The notes: generated from the letters alone by a model not told the origin. A DNA stretch of 64,000 bases from Pterobdella sp. o SKG-2022 (GCA_964035795.1 OZ038324.1:248001-312000), one strand, 5' to 3'; shown: positions 24,660-36,310, counted from the stretch's first letter. Program-made: numbers and translations.

Positions 24660-26070
24660 CCGACAAGATATTCTATCGTTTAAAAGTTGTTGAAAGACCG
24701 CTTAATAATAGGTACAACAAATTAATAAATAAGATAAAAAAGACGCTGAGGGGCTCTTTCGACTGTGTCAGAAAAAATCTTGACTTCATTATTCCTACCT
24801 TGTCACGTATTGGTCTTTCCATCAACCCCGACAAATTGAAGATCATCAACATAGGTTGTAGTCCTGATGAGTTCGAATTAGCCAATTCGTTTTGCAGGTT
24901 TAGGTTTACGGTCAGTTTCTGATATTTCCGAGGTTGCATATTTGGCCTTCATGCACGCTACCGAAGGTTTAGTCAAAAATATTCTTTCAAACTTTTCCGA
25001 ATCTCTTTTCGACAATTCACTAGTAGTACGTGTGCAATCCTGGAATAAACGTAACTTTGTCTTACCTGAAACCAAATCCTCGCACCTTCAGTGGGATCAA
25101 ATAAAATGTAAAATAGTTTCTGACAACTTAAAAACGTCTTTCGACCAGCATCGTTTAAATTGTTTTCTTGCGGCCTCTCAACCCCACACTGGTGCTTGGT
25201 GCTTGGCTTACTGCACTTCCTGCTTCATCTTTAGGCAACCTGCTTTAAAACGATTGTTTCCGTTACGCTGTGGCTCTTCGTACTGGCTCTAACTTGTGTC
25301 AAAAGTTCACTTGTCATTGTGGTGAAGAGGTTGATAAGTTTGGGCTGCATCCTCTTTCAGGTGTTAAAAGCGGAGGCCGTTATCCTCGTCGTGCTCTAAA
25401 CGACGTGTTTCGAGCTTTGAATGTCGCTGGCTTCAATTCAAGCCTTGAGCTTTCCGGTCTAAACTTTGACGCTAGTAAAAAGCCCGACGGCGTTACTGTT
25501 TTTCCGTATAAAAAAGAAAAGTCTGACTTGGGAGGTCACCTGTACAGACACGTTTTATGCATCCACCTCTCTCAATTCGGCAGTCTCTCTAGGCTCTTCT
25601 GCTAGTAATGCGGAGATTTCGAAAATCGTCAAATACGCATTTCTTCAGCCCCGTTATTTGTTCACTCCTGTAGCGGTTGAGACTTCTGGGGTTTTTGGCC
25701 CAGTCACTAGAAGTTTTTTTATTGGAAGTGGGCAACAAAATGAAGGAACCTACCTCTGTCAATCTGGAGACAAGTTGGTTTTTAACGCGTCGATTGCGAT
25801 TGTCAGAGGTAACTTCCTGAGCCTTACCATGTCCGGCAAAGTTGGCAAGGCATAAGAAGACGCAACCATAAAAGTGTGAATCAGTTTTAGTGAATATTGT
25901 CTGAAGATTGACACAGTTTCTACAAGAATTGAATTCTGCACTTCTTATTTTGTTAAAATGTTAACATATTACTTTTATTAATAGTTTTTTCGAGCTTATT
26001 GTTGAATGTTTTAAAAGTTTGTTGTTTGATTTAAAAATCTAATAAAATTTCAAAACTGTTAAAAAAAAAG
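24660..26070 (+). mobile_element. Restriction-endonuclease-type LINE, 3' part, inactivated
   Basis: After an RT thumb relic (PTLSRIGLSINPDKLKIINI near 24800) come LNCFLAASQPHTGAWC, the Cys/His cluster CQKFTCHCGEEVDKFGLHPL with KSGGRYPRRALND, and an RLE-like PD(x)nD region KKPDGVTVFPYKKEKS. A frameshift moves the continuation into another frame as LTWEVTCTDTF (family form is WDVTC.DT) and RYLFTPVAVETSGVFGP. The last catalytic Asp position reads Glu. AATAAA and an A run at 26041-26068 close the copy, as expected of retrotransposition. It is 5'-truncated near 24660. Confidence 0.75.
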
Positions 26071-26218
26071 ATGAGAAAGTGCACTTGTGGTTGCACATAG
26101 AAGATTATGTTTTGAAAAACAACGAAATAATGATGCATAATGACACTCACAATTTAAATGCATCAATTTTCTAACCATCTCAAAAAAGGAACGATTAATA
26201 ATGTATTTTCGACCACAG

Positions 26219-26723
26219 TGTCTAGATATTTTTCCATGGACTGCATCGACGCTGCGGATACAACCAGCAGACTGGCTTCCTCGCAACACAATCGTTCACA
26301 AAAAAGAAAAGCTCAAAAGAGGCCCCATTATTTGACTCACTCGCATTGTAATCTGAAAAATAACGGCACAACATTCAAACAGTACAACACTTTTGAAACT
26401 GATAAAAAAACAACTCATTTTACTGAGTCGAAAAATAATTTCTCAAAAGTTAATAGTCCTTTATTCAGCTTGCCAAACAGTGATAGCAATAGTACCACTA
26501 GTAGTAAATATGCTTCTGTCGACACTTTTTCTCAAGACCTCGAGACTCAACAAGCAAAAACTAAAAATTACGACGACAACAACAATCTCTTCAAAGAGCA
26601 AATAGGCTCAGTACTGAAGCCAACCGACCAAAAACTAGCCACCAAGTTTTTCGGGAATAAAGGTGTACGTCAACGAGAAAAGTCGAAAAGGTTATGGCTG
26701 ATTCACCCTAGAAGTACCATAAG
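26219..26723 (+). CDS. HCN: HCN exon: N-terminal HCN domain
   Basis: Low-complexity sequence ends in [20 protein letters not shown] then [11 protein letters not shown], matching the HCN-domain pattern (ML.P..NK.S...FGS.KAV..E...K....WIIHP.S.FR). The start is tentative: ACCACAG|TG at 26219 fits the phase of 21365, and AAAAAAG|GA at 26189 also fits. Ends ATAAG|GTAGAT, phase 2. Confidence 0.8.
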
Positions 26724-29700
26724 GTAGATGATAAATATAGTTTTTTAGTAATACTTGCTAAATGTTGAATAAGATTAATAGTCAAAATAGAAATAGCGAT
26801 ATGGCAAGAGCCACATAAAATTATAATTCTGAAACAAGACAAATAGTTTAAAAAATACTAATTTAAAAAATAGTTCATACCAATTATAGATAATTAAATC
26901 CTGAAACATTTAAAATACAAAGCCAAGTGATTGCTTTGAAGCCTAACAAATAGTGAAACAGGTTGTACTGGGACCTGCTGATGTTCTGCATGCTCATTAT
27001 CAACATCATCGTCCTCCCTCTAGCCATCTCCTTCTTCACTGAACACATCCTTTTGGGTTGTTCTTTCTCCTTTCTTACAAAAAAACTTATAACATGAGTC
27101 TTAATGGTTCCAGGTCTCAGGTGGATCATGTTGAACTGTGCGTGTGACGTCATTTTTCTCACCGACATCCTTCTCAACTTTCGCACCGGTGAGGGTTTTT
27201 GAAAAAAAAAGCATTCAAATGATAATGTAAATATTTACAGGAATAGTGATGGATAGTTATTCAAACACGGTTTTGATGAGCCCTCAACAGATTTCCCATC
27301 ATTACATTCGCACCTGGTTCCTTCTTGACCTACTCTCCTCACTTCCCTTTGATGTTGTCATTGTCTTTTTTACTCCCAACAAAATCAACGCTTCTCATCT
27401 AGCCTATGCTGGTAAAACATTGAAAAATAATTGTACGTTTACTCGATGCAAGCAACTTGCGCCAAACATGCTCACGCAGCAATATGGCTTTATCTGAGCG
27501 GTCACCTTCATAGAACCTATCATTTTTACTTTTAAGAATAATTTAAAATATTTAATGAACTTATAAAAATAATTTATAAAAAATTATTTGATATTCGATG
27601 CATAGTTGAGAAATATATAGGTTTCAAAAGATTCCTAGCTACTCCCAGCAAACGCCCCGACAGGCCGAGCTTTACGGATCTTCCGCCTGGTGAAGCTTTT
27701 GAGCCTCATGCGACTCTTGCGCCTCTCCAGACTCGGCAGGTACTTCACTCGCCTCCGCGTGACAAGTGTTGGTGTTTGCTTCTTGCTTTTCAAAACTATA
27801 TTGATTATTTTTTTATATTATTATGATTTATTTCATTTCAATTTTATTCGTTTTTTTAAGTAGCAAAATAAGATGAGAGTGTAATGCAGGGCTGCTCAAA
27901 AAAGTCTCAATCCTTGTATTTGAAACAACGCTTAATACTCAATTTTTAATAAGCTTTGAGCAATGGAGGCTTATGTTTTTTTTAGAAAAAGCGTATATGC
28001 TTGAAGTTATTCATATGGCACCGGCATTATATTGAAGCGAAAAAAGTAAATTATCATGGTTTTTTGGTGTAAAAAATATTATCAAAACTAATGGAAACAA
28101 CAATGTATTTCTTCAAGTTTCATGAAAAAAGCTTGAAATTTCTGTATTAAAAAGGGAGGGTTGGGTGAGCTAAATTTTCAAAAAGTTATAACGTTTTGAA
28201 TGCACAAATAGATGCTCTATAAGTGATTTTAAGCATTCAAAGTCTGAAAAATCCTGCAGAATGATAAAAAACTGACCAAGATGTTGCCAACATAGTTGGA
28301 ACTGCTTTTCAACAAGGAATCTTGTCAACAACAATCAGACTCGTTGGATTTGACTGTTCCTGTATTCGAAGTTTGTCAGTGTTGGGAAACTTCAAAAACT
28401 TGCAGTATGGGAACGAACACCAAACTTAAAGCAGCACCATGAGAAAAGAAAAGTTTGTCAAGAAAGGATTTTTTGGACATTTAACTGGAAGGAAATATTC
28501 ATTTATGACGAGAAAACATTTGATTTCAATGAACCATGTCAGTATTACAAGTATAATTTGAATAAGATGCTAAAATGTTTACTAAGTGTGTGGAGGGAGA
28601 GGATCATTAATGGCTTGGCACCAATATAGAAGGCCCACTTGGCCATTTTAACATGATGCAAAAACGCTACCAAAAATTGAAAAACATAAAACCATTCACG
28701 AATGAATGGCAACAAGTTCAAGTTTCAAGAGATATTCGACACCTCTTAAGTGCAAGCAACATGATGGTTTTGCAACAGAAATCTGTCTTTTTTATAGCCA
28801 AATAAATGCCTGGACAAATAGAAGCAAATGCTGTTTGCAAAAAAAATAATTTTAATGCTTTCAACGCCTCCAAAGGGTTATTTTCCGTGCTTGGAACGGC
28901 ATGCTTTAAAATTGTCACATTCCTGGTTAGGTCAATGATGCTTTAAAGTTATAAAAAGCCAGGGTAGAACATTTAATATAAAGTTTGTTTCAAAATCGCT
29001 TTCATTGCAAAATTACACTGATTTCCCCTTATACAGATGCTGCGTAACATATTTTGATGAGTTGTGAAATTTGTAGAATATTTTCAGAACTTTTTAAATA
29101 TACTTTGTTTTGGAGATATAATTTCATAAAATATTCATTTTTCTTAAGCTATATATCATATACCCGATGAGGCTCGTAGAAGAGGACGTCCAAATATGAC
29201 ACTAAAAGACATACTTCAAAAAGATACGGAGCTGACTTTCAAAGAATTGTGTATTGCTATAGCGGATAGGCAAGTATGGAGAAGAAATTACGTCATGTCA
29301 CCGAACTGCACTTTTTTTTATCTTTCGTTCAAAAGTTTCTCAGTATTTACAATTGCGCGACTTTTCATATTTTGGAGACAGCGAAAAATTGAAGTTCTTG
29401 TGTGTGAAGACCATAATATTGATATAATTTTGCTTTCATTTGTTTCAAAAGTTGAAAATATTGTAAGAATTACAATGATTAAATAGTTTGAACAAAATGC
29501 TTACAGAATTTTGGACAGGTGAGAGTCAATTTATTTTTCCTCTCAGTTTAAATGCCTTTTGTGTTTAATATTTTTTAAGTTTCTCATGTTTGAGTTCATT
29601 GTCAAAATCTTCAAACTTAAGTTCTATTTTTATAAAACAAGTTAACTAATGAAGCATCTCGCCTCAGTGCTTTTTTATTGGAGATAAAAATGTTTCATCA

Positions 29701-32700
29701 CACTTTTCATTAAAGGTGATGAGAGTGGTGGGCAGAGTAGCGCAGGTATTGTCTTTGGTATTTGTGATCTTGGTGCTGGGACATTGGAATGGTTGCCTAC
29801 AGTGGTTCGTGCCCATGTTGCAACAGTACCCGGGAGATTCATGGGCAGCTCTTGAAAACCTCATTGTGAGTAGTTTAATTGCAAGGAAAAGTAGAAAGTT
29901 GCTTGATGCTTGTGTTGCACACGAGCTGTAGCATACAGCAAACTATTGAGTTCTAATGTTGAGGTTAATGATATTGACAAAACTTTTTTTGTATTTTTCA
30001 ATTTTTAAACTGTATTAAAATTATTTTCATAATGCCTTCAAAATGGGTTTTGTGTTAAATATTTGAGCTTCGATGCAAGCTTTCTTCAATAAGTCCCAAA
30101 CCATTAACCAAAAAAACTCTCTCTTCAACATTGTATCACTTTTACAAGTTCAATCAATTTTGATATTTCGATACAAAACAAGCGGAAAAAATCTTTTAAA
30201 TATGCGCCATGCAGAATGTTTTCATGGCAAAAACTACTTTTGAATGTTTCATGCTGCAGGAAAGCGACTGGTTGGAGCAGTACACATGGGCCCTCTTCAA
30301 AGCACTCTCACATATGCTGAGCATTGGTTTTGGTCGTTACCCCCCGCAATCGACCACCGATGTTTGGCTCACTATCCTCTCAATGTTGACTGGAGCTACC
30401 TGTTATGCCCTGTTTGTTGGCCAGTCAACTACCATCATTCAGTCTTTTGGTATCTCTAAACGCCTGTATCAAGAAAAGGTCATTTTCAAATTATTCAATA
30501 AATAAGTGTAGAATAAAATTAAAATATTCAGATTTATTAAATAAAATGCAGAAAGGTTACTTATCATATTTCCCCCTCGTCATTTAATTCCAGAGTACTG
30601 TATCTCTGTAGGTAATGTTCAACAATCAATCTTCAGGTCTTGTAAAACTCATCTCTACCTAACACTCATAGCAAAATCTTTTCCGGCTAACCACCATTTT
30701 TTCCGAGTCAACGTCGTACTTAACAGCAGTAGTTCAATCAAAATGTCACTACTGCCTTCACCAACGCTACTCTAAATCAAGAGTCAACTGGCATATCGAT
30801 ACAACCTTGCCTCTCTTTGTTAATGCGGTTTACAAGCCTGTGAAACATGGTCTGGCAGAAACAACCAGTCAATCTGTGTCTTCACTTTTATCATATGGCA
30901 CTATTCAAATTTTTTTTAGGTTAGAATATTAAATCCATGATAAAAAAAATAGGCCGCTTTTGCTAAAAAAAAAGAAGCTGTGTTTTGTTTTAAAGCGACA
31001 TTTTTTGGCATAGAACGCGCAAGGTTGAGTGGGTGTGAAAGTGTGAAGCAGGATGATAGTACAAGGGTTTTGCAAGCAACCCATGCTCTATAGTGCTTCC
31101 CACGCCTATTACTCAAATTTTCGTTTGAATTAGATTTTTTTTAACTTCTGAAGTTTTATAAACTAGTCTTTGTACAATTTTTTTCACAAGAGCTTGAAAC
31201 TCCAGCTAAAAACTCAATGTAGCGAAAACACTATAGTACAGGTGCTAACTGCTAACACGGTACCAAACCCGGTTGCACAGTTGGGATCTCTTTGTCATAT
31301 AGAAGAACAAAGCCTCTCAGCTCAGTGGAAGCAACTCCGTTATCAGCAAATCTCTGAAAATTAATTGATGCTAAAAAAGCATCAAACTTTCAGTCCATAC
31401 CGTGCAGGATTCCAAAAAGTCCGTAACATCCAGGATTCCACAAAAAGCCGTAGCTTCTCAGATCAATGTTTAAGGTTGTGGAAACTCATCATAGATGGAT
31501 TTTTGCATCTTCCCTTCATCATTGCTTTTTTTGATTGCAGAAAAACATATGATCAAATGTAACGTGCCAATCTTTTCTTAAAAAAATGCTGGAAACAGAC
31601 TGTTCTCTTGATTTCATGAAGCTTGTATATACGTCTGGTATAATTTAAAAAAATTAAAAGCAGAAAACACTGGCTGCTATCATCATCTCTTTATTACACG
31701 TACTTCATTAAATAAATAACAAAGTGCATACTTGAGAGCAATCACAGGATCTATACTCCAACAAGCAAAAATTTAAAAAAAAAAATGCTTTAACTTCAAA
31801 CCCACCTCAAACTTCACGTCTCACAACTCAATCACAAAGCCCCACGCTTTACTCACCCCTTACACTCACTCACCCCACAAGAAGCTTACCCCACGTACAA
31901 AAAACAATCCACATTCAACATCAACTACACCTTAAACATACACACCACCCATAACGCCATTTGCGCCAAATAAAAAGCAACATAAAAACAATGAACGCAT
32001 ATCCTTTACTCACAAAAAAATTCTCTAAAAACAACTCCTTCCTCCCATGCACGACTCAGTAACCACCCTAGATCACCATACACGACGCACTCTTGCTCAA
32101 CTCAGATCAAACAAATCACCTTTCATCCTCTCATACCTCAACAAAATCTCACCTTCATCTCATCCTTCACCCTCATGCCCACTCTGCCACACCCATCCTC
32201 ATGACACCCATCACCTTTTCACCTGCACCAAAATAAATACCACACTGTGAGATCAGTTGAGGTTCTAGAGAACCGGGAGTCTTGATGGGAAACTGGAAAG
32301 CACCCACTAAAACCTAGGATGTCTGGGAGTTGAAAAGAGGTCCAAATCTAGTTCCACTCTTAAGATGTACTTTGTAGACTTTTGAGTTCTCTACTCTAGT
32401 TTCATGCTCAGACGCCGTAAGAACGGTCGTTAAACAGAGGCTGTCAGATGCTTTGCAGACAACCATCTTTCAGTATTAGAGAGTCAGACTTTCACAATCT
32501 GATTTGTAACGGTTCATATGACCAACAAATTTCGTTTTTTGAAAAGCCAAACATTTTTTTCGACTACAATTGACCTACCCAAAAAGGTTGACGAATGTGC
32601 CATCTTGATAAAAGGAGAGCGTTGTTTATTGCTCAAAGTTTGAAACGTCTCAATTAAATTGCAGAAAATTTTTTACTTTAGGCTGTGTCAACTCCACCTT

Positions 32701-34322
32701 CTTCTTCTTGTCTATTTTTCGCTGGATGCTGGTTAGTTTTTTGCTATGAATCAGCGTTGTTTGGCAGTAAAACTTTTGAATTTAATGGAAAAATTTGAGG
32801 ATAAAAGTCTGGATTTTTCTCAATTATAATAAATTCATAGTTCTCCAAGTTTTTGAAGACAGCTTCAACGTTTTTTATAAATGTAGTCCTTTCTTCGTAG
32901 CAAGTCAGGTTTTTTTTCGTAAAAATTGAAGGTTAAAATAATGTTTCTGATAATTTTTTTTGAACAAGCAATTTTTTAAAATCGTCAGTCTAAAAACTTT
33001 GTTTTCATGTTTTGTCTAAAAGTTTAAATTTTAATTTTTGTAGTTCCAAAAAGTGGAAGAGTATATGTCATATAGAAACCTACCGAGAAATTTGAGAAGA
33101 AGCATTGGTAAATATTACGAGCATCGATACAGAGGCAAAATGTTCGATGAAGCAAGCATTCTGGCTGAAGTGAATGAATGTCTACACGAGGTATCGGTTT
33201 ACTTTTGTGCATCTTTAAGTAAAAACAATCATCAGCAAAAATGTATTCATCTTTACAGGAGATTGTTAATTTCAATTGTCGTACACTAATCTCTTCAGTT
33301 TCTTTCTTTGAAACAGCGGATCGTGATTTTGTGACTGATCTGGTTTCGAATCTGATAAGCGAAGTTTATTTGCCAGGCAACATGATTGTGAAAGAAGGAA
33401 CTATTGGCAATAAAATGTTCTTCCTGCAAGAGGGATCGGTTTCGATTCTGACCAAGACAGGCAAATGTGTCGCTAAGCTGCATGACGGCTCCTACTTTGG
33501 AGGTTGATAAGACTTTTGAACCATCGACATATAACAATAGTCTATTTGTTTAATCTTTTTCAATTTTTAAAATTATTATCTTTGGAATTGAAAATTCAAT
33601 CTATTACGATGATTCTAAAGTACTATTAGCAAAAAAACTCAAAATTGACAGAAGTGTGTCTATTGAGGAAAACGAGAAGAGTGGCGAGGGTCAGAGCTGA
33701 CAGCTTCTGCAATGTTTTCACTCTTTCCGTTGAACACTTTTTGACCGTGCTTGAGCGCTACCCAAACATGAGAACCATGATGAAACAAATAGCTAAAAAA
33801 CGGTTTGATGATTTTGGAAAAGAAATCAAAATGGAGAACTGTATTGGCAACTGTAAATCTAAAGAAAAATGGAGTGAGAGGAAATTAGGAAGTGAAAAAA
33901 ATTATAAAAAAATGAAAAGAAGAAAAAAAAAATCTAAGAAAAAAGTTCAAATTAGAAAACAAGAAGTGGTAAACATTTTGAGAAAAAACCTGCAGGAGAG
34001 CAACTTTGCAAAAGCGCATGCATTCGATTGCAAGGCAAACAAACCTAACAGCTTCAAAAGCATTTCTTCGTCTCCCGGTGGTTTGAATTTTTCAGAATTA
34101 AAAAAAAAGAAAAACAATTCGTTCAGTGGCATCGTGGCCCTAAGGAGCATCGGAGGCCGCTTGGACGCCCTCACCCTCGAAGCCCTCACCGGCCTGGAAA
34201 GCGCCCCGCCTGAACAAGCCAATCAAGAGACTCTCTTAAATGATGCAGATGACGACGATGGAGGCATAAGCTTCAAGGCCAAGAGTGATACGGTGATCAC
34301 AACATTGGACATCCAAGACTGA
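26219..34322 (+). CDS. HCN: HCN-type hyperpolarisation-activated cyclic-nucleotide-gated channel (multi-exon)
   Basis: Exons 26219-26723, 26962-27056, 27114-27188, 27241-27411, 27649-27739, 29716-29865, 30260-30478, 33044-33190, 33259-33502 and 33652-34322 join in phase, except for an unresolved stretch of about 10 codons between 27739 and 29716. They give the HCN domain, S1 ([19 protein letters not shown]), S2-S3, the S4 sensor ([20 protein letters not shown]), S5 with HWNGCLQ, pore, S6, C-linker ([20 protein letters not shown]) and CNBD ([16 protein letters not shown]). HCN channels sit in the plasma membrane as tetramers, open on hyperpolarisation, pass Na+ and K+, and are tuned by cAMP. 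The pore filter reads SIGFG rather than CIGYG. The CNBD Thr that contacts cAMP phosphate in mammals is Val here. The tail after the CNBD is basic, then acidic. The N-terminus probably extends into the 19403-21365 exon. Confidence 0.9.
26962..27056 (+). CDS. HCN: HCN exon: transmembrane S1
   Basis: 95 bp. Encodes [20 protein letters not shown] and [11 protein letters not shown], aligning with FYWDLIMLIMMVGN...FFTEQ of animal HCN channels. Confidence 0.92.
27114..27188 (+). CDS. HCN: HCN exon: transmembrane S2
   Basis: 75 bp after TTCCAG, ending CACCG|GTGAGG. Encodes [20 protein letters not shown] then NFRTG, the S2 signature (DxxFLxDIxxNFRTG). Confidence 0.93.
27241..27411 (+). CDS. HCN: HCN exon: S2-S3 loop and S3
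   Basis: 171 bp after TTTACAG, ending GCTG|GTAAAA. Encodes the [20 protein letters not shown] block, matching YLK.WF.VDF.SS.P.D. Confidence 0.92.
27649..27739 (+). CDS. HCN: HCN exon: S4 voltage sensor
   Basis: About 91 bp. Encodes [20 protein letters not shown] then RLGR, with the repeated basic residues every third position and the central Ser typical of HCN S4. The end at CGGCAG|GTACTT is tentative. Read-through gives YFTRLR before another GT, so the S4-S5 linker boundary is unresolved. Confidence 0.85.
28240..28720 (+). mobile_element. Tc1/mariner-like transposase remnant in an HCN intron
   Basis: The plus strand contains [20 protein letters not shown], then a [20 protein letters not shown] segment with QYYKYNL, resembling the transposase pattern W..VIFSDEK.FNLDGPDG...Y.HDL. 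One catalytic Asp (YDEK) can be seen. Frameshifts abound and no terminal repeats were identified. Confidence 0.55.
29160..29320 (+). mobile_element. LINE 3' terminal coding fragment in an HCN intron
   Basis: Encodes [20 protein letters not shown] and [17 protein letters not shown], the same C-terminal block as the minus-strand piece at 11040-11220. Confidence 0.65.
29716..29865 (+). CDS. HCN: HCN exon: S5 and pore turret
   Basis: 150 bp, phase 0 on both sides (TTAAAG| and CATT|GTGAGT). Encodes [20 protein letters not shown] then [20 protein letters not shown], matching S5 and the HW(D/N)GCLQF turret of HCN. Confidence 0.93.
30260..30478 (+). CDS. HCN: HCN exon: pore helix, selectivity filter and S6
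   Basis: 219 bp, phase 0. Encodes [20 protein letters not shown], then [20 protein letters not shown] and the start of the C-linker to YQEK. The filter is SIGFG. Vertebrate HCN has CIGYG. The RYPPQS that follows resembles other invertebrate HCN pores. Confidence 0.95.
31170..31620 (+). mobile_element. I/ingi-like LINE RT fragment in an HCN intron
   Basis: Encodes [37 protein letters not shown] and [12 protein letters not shown], the same RT motif-A region as the elements at 7700-10520 and 44060-46440 (DQCLRLSQLIMDGFQ...FFDFSK.YDQVW). Confidence 0.7.
31790..32400 (+). mobile_element. 3' end of an A/C-rich CR1/Jockey-like LINE
   Basis: Contains [20 protein letters not shown] followed by the zinc-knuckle block [19 protein letters not shown]. 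The same block appears in decayed form near 59640-59790. The plus strand is strikingly poor in G. Confidence 0.75.
32401..33040. other. HCN intron, nothing recognised
   Basis: AT-rich; no TE or exon recognised. Confidence 0.4.
33044..33190 (+). CDS. HCN: HCN exon: C-linker
   Basis: 147 bp, phase 0. Encodes [20 protein letters not shown] then [20 protein letters not shown], the A'-D' helices that couple the CNBD to the gate. Confidence 0.95.
33259..33502 (+). CDS. HCN: HCN exon: cyclic-nucleotide-binding domain, first part
   Basis: 244 bp after TTTACAG. Encodes [40 protein letters not shown] and LHDGSYFG, the beta roll up to the phosphate-binding cassette. Confidence 0.95.
33652..34322 (+). 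CDS. HCN: HCN last exon: phosphate-binding cassette, C helix and tail
   Basis: 671 bp to TGA. Starts [19 protein letters not shown], then the C helix, then a Lys/Arg-rich segment ([20 protein letters not shown]) and a final acidic patch (DADDDDGG). The residue after the two cassette arginines is Val where mammalian HCN has Thr. The basic-acidic tail of about 150 residues has no recognised domain. Confidence 0.93.
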
Positions 34323-34324
34323 TC

Positions 34325-34460
34325 TGGTGACACGTAATCCGGCTGGAGGGAGCTGACACGGTATCAGACTGGAGGGAAGTGACACGTGGTCAGATTAGAG
34401 ATAAGTGACACGTGATCAGACCGAAAAAAAGTGACGTGATCAGACTGGAAGTTGTCCTTG
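34325..34460. repeat. Short tandem repeat in the HCN 3' UTR
   Basis: About four imperfect units of roughly 30 bp sharing GTGACACGTG.TCAGAC begin right after the HCN stop codon. Confidence 0.7.
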
Positions 34461-35320
34461 CCTTTGTAATCTAAATTGTGGAATTTTTTTGAATTGACTG
34501 AGTAAAAACTTAAGCGCATTAGCATTCGATAGTTTTCATGTGCAAAGATTTGCACTTTTTTTGCTTTGTACTTGATAGGACTGGCTTGAATTTTTAGAGA
34601 CTTTTTTTGCATTGATGCATAGACTAATTTTGCCTTTGTTTTTGTATGCTTTTTGAAGTTTTTGTTTTGAATCAATTGTGACCTTGAGTCTCCTTTGTTG
34701 CGCCCCCAATCCTCCAACTTCAAGTGATTTTTTGTGTCTATTTTGTTTGCTTTCCATTTAGAATTTTTTTTCAATTTTTTCAATTGATTTTGCTTTTCAA
34801 AAACAGAGATTGTTATTTTGAACCAGCCTATTGGCTCAAAGCCATCAACAAACTCACCAATCACCATGCAATACCATTTAAACACTCACTTTTAATTAAA
34901 ATAAAATTAAATTATTTATTACAATCTTGGGCATTTATTATAATTGACAAGAGTTATTGAAGGAAAAAAGTTTTAAAGTTTTGAATGGTTGTTCAAGAGC
35001 TTATAGGAGGTTAGCCAAATGTTATGTCTTTTTTTTGTATCATTTATTGCACAGTTTATTTGAATTTCCAAAATTGACCTAGGTTGTGGCATGTGGAAAT
35101 AATCTTCAAATGCCTCTCACATTCAGTTTTAAAAATCTTTAAATTATTATTTTTCAATTTTTAAAACTATATTTTTTGAAGTATAATTCCTTTTTAATAC
35201 TCAATCCATACAACACTAGTTTTTTATTCCAAATATTTCTTCACTCCCTTGCAATGAGTCCAAGTGCTTTGGTTTTAATAAATTGTGCCAAAATCTTCTA
35301 AACTAATCCAACACACTGAG
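34461..35320. other. AT-rich stretch between HCN and annexin, nothing recognised
   Basis: Likely HCN 3' UTR and intergenic DNA. No feature supported. Confidence 0.4.
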
Positions 35321-35324
35321 TAAT

Positions 35325-35420
35325 GCAATGCGGTATTTATAAAGCGCCTTTACAAACTTAATGTAACAAAAAGACACTGTGGCCCACGAACCCGGTAATT
35401 TTGGTTTATGTACTAAGTAT
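35325..35420 (-). repeat. tRNA-derived SINE 3' half, copy 4
   Basis: On the minus strand a B-box-like ACCGGGTTCGTGGGCC is followed by a tail AAGGCGCTTTATAAATACCG, matching the end of the other SINE copies. Confidence 0.65.
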
Positions 35421-36170
35421 ACCAAGTTTTAGCATTTGTAAATTATTTTTGCTTTTTGAGTTTTGCACCGAAAATTTTTGCTTGAATGCTGATGCAAGTT
35501 GAGGTGAAATCTAAAAACGGATTCCGTTAATAAGATTGCAGTTTAGTTCTGGAATTAATTTTAAAAATAAAATTCAAACTATTAATGGAAACTTGAGTAT
35601 AAAAATCATTAGATTATGCATTTTTGAACAAAAATGGCGGGATGTCAGTTCTCTTTATTGTGTAGCAACACCAAAAGCAAATACAAAAAATGATATCCAA
35701 TGGCAAAAATGTATGGAAACGCGATTTTGCGCTGCAAATCTTATTGAACTCAAAGAAACAAATATTTGCCGCATGCAATTGAATATAGAAAACGCCGCTA
35801 AATTCAACTGAAAAAAACTCACCAAACATAGAAAAAAACTACTAACTAAGTTATCTGCATCATAGCATGGGTGTGCCTGGACTGACACAATTATTTATCA
35901 AGTTTACCGGCTGCATGTTTATGTTAGGACTATAAACAAAGAAAAGCTCGGAAATTCATTAAAAAACTCGTAATAATACATTTTAAATTGAAAAACAAAG
36001 CGCATCACACGGAAAAGGTTTTATAGTTTTGATGAGATTGGTGTGCATCTTAAAAATGCTAAGCAATTAACAGAGATGACGAAGCATGGGTACAAAAGCA
36101 ATTATTTCAACAGCTCTTAAACTTTGAAAAATTGCCAATGAAGGTGTTCTCACGTCTTAAATCAACAATG
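35421..36170. other. Intergenic stretch, nothing recognised
   Basis: A 91-codon plus-strand frame at 35536-35811 has no recognisable motif or codon signal, so it is not called. Confidence 0.35.
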
Positions 36171-36310
36171 ACCAACACCACATAGCAACCTGCAATGACC
36201 ACATCAACACCACATAGCAACCTGCAATGACCACATCAACACCACATAGCAACCTACAATGACCACATCAACACCACATAGCAACCTGTAATCACCACAT
36301 CAACACCACA
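36171..36310. repeat. 32-bp minisatellite downstream of annexin
   Basis: About four units of ACCACATCAACACCACATAG plus CAACCTGCAATG, nearly identical, about 100 bp beyond the annexin stop codon. Confidence 0.9.

Noticed and set aside
35536..35888. Open frames between HCN and annexin
   Set aside because: No motif, no splice context, and overlapping frames on both strands of similar length.
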